64,000 nucleotides of DNA, from NCBI GenBank assembly GCA_963839475.1, contig CAWIVH010000010.1, forward strand, positions 32,493-96,492, given 5' to 3'. The notes below the pieces were generated by a model. The model saw nothing but the letters and a program-made list of their open reading frames with translations. It did no database searches and was not told the origin of the DNA. The stretch is from CAWIVH01 sp963839475 (GTDB lineage Bacteria > Acidobacteriota > UBA6911). Positions 59,397-64,000 of the stretch are shown in pieces; positions within the stretch are counted from its first letter, which is position 1, and the number at the start of each line of letters is the position of its first letter. Both the position numbers and the translations under genes were made by a program.

Positions 59397-60422
59397 TTAG
59401 AGGCAGATTTCAGCCATGGCTCGAAGGGTAGCCACATCGGATGTCGAACAGATCAGCGTGGTCACCCCGGAATTCCGCCAGAGCGTCAGCCGCTCGGCGA
59501 TCCGCTCGCGAGGGCCGCAGAGGGCGACCTCATCAACCAAGGTGTCCGGCACAGCAGCTTCGGCATCGGCTTTGCGGCCATCCAGGTAAAAATCCTGGAT
59601 TTTTGCCGCTGCCTCTTCGTAGCCGTAGCGGCAGGCGAGATCGTAGTAGAAATTCTTCCCCTTGGCCCCCATGCAGCCAATGTAAAAAGCGAGGTTCGGC
59701 TTCACCGCCCGGCGGCAGGCGTCAAGGTCGCTTTCCATTTCCACCTGCACAGTCGGTGCGATATCGAAGGCGGATCGATCCTTCTCAGGGCCAGCTTTGG
59801 TGAATCCTTCGTCGATCGAGAGGCGGTATTCGGACATCCGTTCCGGGGAAAAGAAGACCGGCAGCCAGCCATCGGCAATTTCGGCGGCGAGCGCGATGTT
59901 CTTGGGACCGATCGCGGCAAGGTAGATCGGGATGCGGCGGCGCAGCGGGTGGAAGATCAGCTTGAGCGGCCTTCCCAATCCTGTCCCGCCGGCAATCGGG
60001 ATGCTGTAGTGTTCACCGCGATACTCCAGTGATTTTCTTCGTTCCCAAATCGCCCTTACGATTTCGACATATTCCCGGGTGCGTTTCAGGGGCTTGCCGT
60101 AAAGGATGCCGTGCCACCCCTCGACCACTTGTGGGCCGGAAGCTCCAAGCCCCAGGATCATGCGTCCACCGGTGAGGGCATCGAGTGTCGCCGCGGTCAT
60201 GGCAGTGTTGGCCGGGGTGCGGGCGGGGATCTGCATAATGGCGGTTCCGACCTTGATGCGGTCAGTCCGGGCTGCCACCCAGGTCAAGGTAGTCACGGCA
60301 TCGGAACCCCAGGCTTCGGCGGTCCAGAGGGAATGATAACCGAGCCGCTCCGCCTCCCTGGCCAGGGGGACAGGATCCACGGGTTTCGCTCCCCAATAGC
60401 CCAGGTTCAGACCGAGTCTCAT
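59397..60422 (-). CDS. LLM-class (luciferase-like, F420-type) oxidoreductase
   Basis: TIM-barrel flavin or F420 oxidoreductase of 341 residues. LGLNLGYWGAKPVDPVPLAR (3-22), SLWTAEAWGSDAVTTLTWVA (about 32-51) and MILGLGASGPQVVEGWHG (about 89-106) match the F420-dependent subgroup. The substrate is unknown. If the cofactor call is right the genome should encode F420 synthesis (cofC, D, E, G, H), which is not in this window. The start at 60422 has GGGAGAAAG upstream. It is monocistronic. Confidence 0.87.
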   Translation of the reverse strand: MRLGLNLGYWGAKPVDPVPLAREAERLGYHSLWTAEAWGSDAVTTLTWVAARTDRIKVGTAIMQIPARTPANTAMTAATLDALTGGRMILGLGASGPQVVEGWHGILYGKPLKRTREYVEIVRAIWERRKSLEYRGEHYSIPIAGGTGLGRPLKLIFHPLRRRIPIYLAAIGPKNIALAAEIADGWLPVFFSPERMSEYRLSIDEGFTKAGPEKDRSAFDIAPTVQVEMESDLDACRRAVKPNLAFYIGCMGAKGKNFYYDLACRYGYEEAAAKIQDFYLDGRKADAEAAVPDTLVDEVALCGPRERIAERLTLWRNSGVTTLICSTSDVATLRAMAEICL

Positions 60423-60462
60423 GCTTTCTCCCAGTTGTGGAGTTATGGACACCCATCTAAGG

Positions 60463-60504
60463 CAGTTATCAGTTACCAGTTGTCAGTTGTCAGTTGTCAG
60501 TTGT
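60463..60504 (+). repeat. Six tandem CAGTTNY heptamers
   Basis: Six units in exact register of seven: CAGTTAT, CAGTTAC and four CAGTTGT. They lie upstream of the LLM oxidoreductase start. The same heptamer type (CAGTTCT/CAGTTTT) forms the repeat at 46401-46434 on the other strand. Confidence 0.8.
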
Positions 60505-60563
60505 GGACACCCACCCAATATTCGGCGATGCCATTGCGCCGGATAATAAATGGGTGTCCACAA
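60501..60563. repeat. 13-bp perfect inverted repeat (TTGTGGACACCCA)
   Basis: TTGTGGACACCCA (60501-60513) pairs with TGGGTGTCCACAA (60551-60563). A related TATGGACACCCAT lies at 60444-60456. It is in the intergenic region between the LLM gene and the HMA gene; function unknown. Confidence 0.6.
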
Positions 60564-60628
60564 TCTCACATGGTGTCGCCGCGAAGTCAACATATGCGCT
60601 ACAATAGCGGGCCTGGAGATCCTGAATC

Positions 60629-60938
60629 GTGAAAAGTTGGAGCCTCTGCTGCATCGCATTGGGCTTGCTGCTGATAGCCTTGGCTGCAGGGCTGTGCCGG
60701 CGACGAAAACCTGGCTCAGGTAGAGATCCGCATCGAGGGGATGACCTGAGCCGGATGCGAGCCGGCGGTGCGCTCGGCGCTGGAGAAGGTTGAAGGAGTG
60801 AAAGAGGTGAAGGTGGATTGGCAGAAGGGCCGCGCCTGGGTCCGCTACGATCCCACAAAGGTAAAACCCGAAGATCTGGTGGAGGCGATCAACCAGGGAA
60901 CATCCTTCAAGGCTTCATTGCCACCCACCCATCCATAA
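60629..60938 (+). pseudogene. HMA-domain lipoprotein gene with in-frame TGA at a motif cysteine: selenoprotein candidate or broken gene
   Basis: The GTG at 60629 (GGAG upstream) opens a signal peptide, KSWSLCCIALGLLLIALAAG. One extra G in the GGG at 60689-60691 then shifts the frame. In the shifted frame the protein continues as CAGDENLAQVEIRIEGMT, then TGA (60747-60749), then AGCEPAVRSALEKVEGVKEV and about 40 more residues to TAA at 60936. This is a heavy-metal-associated (HMA) domain with GMTCxxC, where TGA stands for the first cysteine. LAAGC would be a lipobox. TGA after GMT could be selenocysteine (a small hairpin follows), or the gene may simply be dead. The frameshift may be a sequencing error. 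It lies divergent from the LLM gene. Confidence 0.7.
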
Positions 60939-61023
60939 AACGGGGACGATTACCGAATTTCTTCTCAGCTAAACTCAAATCTTCGAAGATCTTGCGGGAA
61001 ATTCGGTAATCGTCCCCGTTTTA
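60936..61023. terminator. Perfect 26-bp inverted repeat between convergent genes
   Basis: Bases 60936-60961 (starting TAAAACGGGGACGATTACCG) pair without mismatch with 60998-61023; the loop is 36 bases. The left arm begins at the stop of the HMA gene and the right arm ends at the stop of the AAA gene. It could act as a two-way terminator. A stem this long and perfect is also typical of REP-like mobile sequences. Confidence 0.65.
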
Positions 61024-62295
61024 TTAGGTGCCGAAATAGTTGCTCCAGGCGCGCTCCAGCAGATCGATCGTTATGACCCTGGGCGCTTTCTCATAAAAGC
61101 AGATGTCCAGGCAGCGTTCCACCAGATCGCGCGGGTCGCACGCCTTCATCACGCGCTCCTCGCTGGCATAGCGCTGTAATAGAAATTGGAGAAAATCCGA
61201 ACTGTAATTCAGGCCTTTCATGGCCATGTATCGCTCGAGGATCAGGCCATAGGTCTCCGGTGAAGGGGTCTGAAACATCAGTCGATACCCCATGCGCCGC
61301 AGGAAAGCCTCGTCGACAAGATCCTTCGGGTTCAGATTGGTGGCGAAGACCAGCAGTTGTTCAAAAGGGACCTCGATTTTTTTCCCGGTGTGGAGCGTCA
61401 GGAAATCCACACGGTTCTCGAGCGGAACAATCCACCGATTGAGCAAGTCATGCGGATCGACGCGCTGCCTTCCGAAGTCGTCAATGATCAGCACTCCGCC
61501 GTTGGACTTCACCTGGAACGGGGCTTCATAAAAACGGACCGTATCACTGTAAGAAAGGTCCATCTCATCGATCGTCAGCTCCCCGCCGACAATGACAAAA
61601 GGCCGTTTCACCTTGACCCAGCGCCGGTCATGGCGAATAGCAGGCGGGGTGACGGCCTGATGATTGTGCGGGTCAAAGACCCTGATGATCTGGTGGTCCA
61701 CCTCAATGGCATAGGGAATCCAGATTTCGCCTTCCAGTGCCTTGTGGAGCCCCTTGGCGGCCGATGTTTTTCCGGAACCCGGCGGGCCGGTCAGGAATAA
61801 GCTGCGCCGGGAGTTGATCACAAGGCCAAGCGTGTGAAGCACTTTCTCCGAGAGCACCAGGTCCGAAAGCGCTTGTTTGACTACCTCCGGGGTAATGGTG
61901 TTTCTCTTCTTTTCCATAGAAGCCACGCCTTCGGCGTATACGTCCAGGGAGATCGGGGCGGGCCCAATGTAGGCATTCGACTCCAGCAGTCTGTGAGCCC
62001 GCTCCCAACCGCGGTCCAGCATGCCGTAGCGATTGCTCTGCAGGCCTTTCCGCTCGCGGATATCGATAAACTTTTCCTTATAAAGATGCTGGAGCAAGGG
62101 TTCGGCTACTCCGAGCGGCAGGCGGATTTTTTCCGAAACGCGCTCAGAGGTGCAATCCGAATCAGAGTAGACTGCCTTTAAAGTGAGGTCCGCGAGAAAC
62201 CCGAATTCAAGCCGGGTATCCGAAATGGTTTCAGGCATGATCGGGTACATCGAGGTTTCGTCAAAAACAGGCGTCGACACGCTTTTTTCATCCAT
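61024..62295 (-). CDS. AAA ATPase with N-terminal winged-helix-like region
   Basis: Cytoplasmic ATPase of 423 residues. Residues 20-120 are helical and look like a winged-helix region (EKIRLPLGVAEPLLQHLYKE). The ATPase core has Walker A LTGPPGSGKTSAAKGLHKAL (about 168-187), Walker B GGVLIIDDFGRQRVDP (about 266-281), a sensor 1 FATNLNPKDL, and an arginine-finger region EAFLRRMGYRLMF. Such proteins are common in Acidobacteria and Deltaproteobacteria without a known role. Start: ATG 62295, or a TTG 19 codons upstream; no ribosome site decides. Confidence 0.8.
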   Translation of the reverse strand: MDEKSVSTPVFDETSMYPIMPETISDTRLEFGFLADLTLKAVYSDSDCTSERVSEKIRLPLGVAEPLLQHLYKEKFIDIRERKGLQSNRYGMLDRGWERAHRLLESNAYIGPAPISLDVYAEGVASMEKKRNTITPEVVKQALSDLVLSEKVLHTLGLVINSRRSLFLTGPPGSGKTSAAKGLHKALEGEIWIPYAIEVDHQIIRVFDPHNHQAVTPPAIRHDRRWVKVKRPFVIVGGELTIDEMDLSYSDTVRFYEAPFQVKSNGGVLIIDDFGRQRVDPHDLLNRWIVPLENRVDFLTLHTGKKIEVPFEQLLVFATNLNPKDLVDEAFLRRMGYRLMFQTPSPETYGLILERYMAMKGLNYSSDFLQFLLQRYASEERVMKACDPRDLVERCLDICFYEKAPRVITIDLLERAWSNYFGT

Positions 62296-62372
62296 AGATG
62301 CGTCTACCAATCTGTTTGGGGCACGCAGTTGCGCGCCTGCGGTTATAGCCAAAGGCTGCGTCGTGCTTCGGA

Positions 62373-62651
62373 TCAGCGCTTGGCAGGTTTAATCAGAAAG
62401 CTAATAAATCCCACCAGCAGAGCGGAGCCGAGCAGCGAATATATTATTGGAAAATTCGTGTCGACAAGTTTTAGGTTCACGATTTCAGGGGCGTTGATGT
62501 AGCGCGACAGGTAAACTCCCAGGCCGGCTCCGCCTATACCCATAACGATATTGACAATCCCGCCGCCGCGGGAATGGCCGCTTGTCAACTGCCCCACCAT
62601 GCCGCAGACAAACCCGACAGCCGCTATCAATCCCAATTCAATCCAATCCAA
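62373..62651 (-). CDS. GlsB/YeaQ/YmgE-family small membrane protein
   Basis: Small membrane protein of about 92 residues with three helices: LGLIAAVGFVCGMVGQLTSG, then GGGIVNIVMGIGGAGLGVYL, and YSLLGSALLVGFISFLI. The glycine-rich second helix after SRGGG is the family mark (transglycosylase-associated protein). Stress-related roles are proposed for the family, not proven. I prefer the TTG at 62651 with AGGGAG upstream; GTG 62681 is also in frame. It follows the TPR-SPOR gene by 57 bp. Confidence 0.7.
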   Translation of the reverse strand: MDWIELGLIAAVGFVCGMVGQLTSGHSRGGGIVNIVMGIGGAGLGVYLSRYINAPEIVNLKLVDTNFPIIYSLLGSALLVGFISFLIKPAKR

Positions 62652-62708
62652 TTTTCTATGCTCCCTGTTCGGGGAAATCACTCGATTTCCGATTTTATCT
62701 CGCCTCGA

Positions 62709-64000
62709 CTATCCTTCCGATTTTACCGGGGTGCGGATTCCCGGGGGGACAATCCAGTACTCCCGGATCCAACCGGCAGCCTTCAACTTCTTTGCAGCAT
62801 TGGCCGCTTCAGCGAATGATTTGTACATGCACAACTGCACGCGATACCAGATACCGCGTTCGCCGAGATCCGCGCGAATAATGATGGGGTCCAATCCTGC
62901 CTTTTGGGCCAGAATGGCAGCTTTGGCCCGGGCAGCATCCTCGCTTTTTTCCGAATGGACCTGAATAGAGTAGGCAGAATGGGACAATTGCCTTTCGGCT
63001 GCCTTGAGCTGTTCGCCCGCCTTTTCCAGGTCAGGGTTCGCTTCCAAGGCGCTCTTGAATGCGCTTCGGGCCTGGGTCGGATTATTTTTTGAAAGCCAGG
63101 CCATACCCTGCTGATAATACTCCTCAGCCGGCTCCCGCAGTTCAGTATTCCGACGCGATACTTCATCGCCGTCGCCATTTTTCGAAGGAGCTGCAACAAA
63201 GGAGCCGGGTGGAGGTTCTGACGCAGATTCCGCAGCCGGACGCAAGTGAGACTCGGTTTCCAGGAGGTTTGCGGCTGCCAAGGCATAGTCTGGCCTGATA
63301 GCCAGGGCTCGGCTGAACTCAGCACGGGCAGCCTGCCAGTTCTGAACCGAGAGATCGACGACCCCCAAATTGTTATGGGCCGTTGCGGAATCCCCGGCCA
63401 TAGCGAACTCCCGCAGGGCGCCATCGCGGTCTCCCAACCTGGCCAGCGTAATCCCGAGGTTGTTGCGGGTTTCGGCGCCGGTTCCGTCGATTTCTAATGC
63501 GCGCTTTAACTCGCGGCGCGCGTTCTCCCAATCCGCCTTGAGCATATAAGCATATCCCGCAAAAGAATGGGCCTTTACGTCATCGGGATGGTTGGAAAGC
63601 GCGGCGAGACAAGTGACTATCGCGGCATCGATCTCGCGGCGGCGGAGTTGTATCTCAGCCAGGGTCAGCAGAACACCGATGGATCCCGGATCCAATTCCG
63701 CGGCACGGGTCGCATTCACGAGCGCAAGCTCGTTCTCGCCCCAGGCTTCGTAGACTCGCGCCAGGCCCAGGCTGGCTTTCGGGTTTTCGGGTGACAGAAA
63801 AACCAGTTGCCGGTAAAGGTCGTGCGCCTGCAGGTACAGCTTCTCCTGCAGGTAGGCATCGGCCAGGGTCTGGATGGCATCCATATCCTTCGGGTTGGCG
63901 GCCACTTGCGAAGCGAGTTTTGCCAGGTCGGGCCTGCGCTTCAGTAAGTCCGTCAGAGCAGCCTCACTATCAACAGTGTTCTCGCCCGTGGCCTTGATGA
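62709..64000 (-). CDS. TPR protein with C-terminal SPOR domain, N-terminus outside the window
   Basis: The frame is open to the end of the window, so the start lies beyond it; 429 residues are visible. It holds seven or more TPR units (for example KASLGLARVYEAWGENELAL, AKADWENARRELKRALEID-like units), a linker (about 265-290), one more TPR (QQGMAWLSKNNPTQARSAFK), and a SPOR domain (SAYSIQVHSEKSEDAARAKA to FAEAANAAKKLKAAG). SPOR domains bind denuded peptidoglycan at division sites in other bacteria. No signal sequence is visible because the N-terminus is missing. Confidence 0.85.
   Translation of the reverse strand, partial: IKATGENTVDSEAALTDLLKRRPDLAKLASQVAANPKDMDAIQTLADAYLQEKLYLQAHDLYRQLVFLSPENPKASLGLARVYEAWGENELALVNATRAAELDPGSIGVLLTLAEIQLRRREIDAAIVTCLAALSNHPDDVKAHSFAGYAYMLKADWENARRELKRALEIDGTGAETRNNLGITLARLGDRDGALREFAMAGDSATAHNNLGVVDLSVQNWQAARAEFSRALAIRPDYALAAANLLETESHLRPAAESASEPPPGSFVAAPSKNGDGDEVSRRNTELREPAEEYYQQGMAWLSKNNPTQARSAFKSALEANPDLEKAGEQLKAAERQLSHSAYSIQVHSEKSEDAARAKAAILAQKAGLDPIIIRADLGERGIWYRVQLCMYKSFAEAANAAKKLKAAGWIREYWIVPPGIRTPVKSEG

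Noticed and set aside
60463..60504. Possible CRISPR array
   Set aside because: Units are seven bases with no spacers between them; no cas gene is in the window.

Overview
The window is a gene-dense, GC-rich (about 58% by eye) stretch of a bacterial chromosome with a Gram-negative envelope (TolC outer-membrane proteins, HlyD/MacB-type export, periplasmic cytochrome c maturation, Tat and Sec signals). The gene mix (SufBCDSU with a DUF59 protein, System I Ccm genes with a zinc-ribbon CcmI-like protein, an F420-type luciferase-family oxidoreductase, CbiMQO, and a secreted Gfo/Idh-like oxidoreductase with a C-terminal extension) suggests an Acidobacteriota-like organism. That placement is an inference from gene content, not from a marker gene. 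I saw no rRNA, tRNA or CRISPR array.

Layout. 0-3.8 kb: end of an ABC permease, an M23 peptidase, a PAP2-type membrane phosphatase and a secreted oxidoreductase. 3.9-10.2 kb: a complete suf iron-sulfur operon led by an Rrf2 regulator, with a promoter and an IscR-like operator visible upstream. 10.3-15.4 kb: trpS, amt, a PilZ protein and an M24 aminopeptidase. 15.5-22.9 kb: a cytochrome c maturation cluster (ccmE, F, H, a CcmI-like protein, a large membrane protein, A, B, C and a 47-residue CcmD-like gene). 23-26.8 kb: a secreted LolA-like protein and an ABC-2 exporter with a TPR partner. 26.8-32.7 kb: a hydantoinase A-type protein and two tandem TolC paralogues. 32.9-36.9 kb: a sugar module of one NahK-like kinase and two phosphohexomutases, one without its active-site serine. 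37-43 kb: a Tat-exported TIM-barrel protein, tpx, and a MerR-led HlyD/FtsX/ATPase export operon under a MerR-type promoter. 43-52.9 kb: msrB, gap, pgk, a protoporphyrinogen oxidase, a short pyruvate-kinase-like protein, a double jacalin-like secreted lectin, a cyanophycinase-like protein and thiC. 53-55 kb: an IS110/IS1111 insertion sequence inside a dispersed palindromic repeat. 55-64 kb: a degenerate metallo-beta-lactamase-fold protein, a hydrolase, a CbiMQO metal importer, an LLM oxidoreductase, a heavy-metal-domain gene with an in-frame TGA, an AAA ATPase, a GlsB-type protein and a partial TPR-SPOR protein.

The points I find most worth checking are: (1) the HMA-domain gene at 60.6-60.9 kb, where TGA replaces the first cysteine of GMTCxxC and coding continues for 62 codons, which suggests selenocysteine, although an upstream frameshift also allows a pseudogene; (2) the IS110-type element with a long structured 3' non-coding end and an uninterrupted copy of its target repeat at 39 kb; (3) the paired phosphohexomutases; (4) a CxxxY-type CcmE beside a CcmH; and (5) several families of intergenic repeats, including heptamer arrays and long perfect palindromes.
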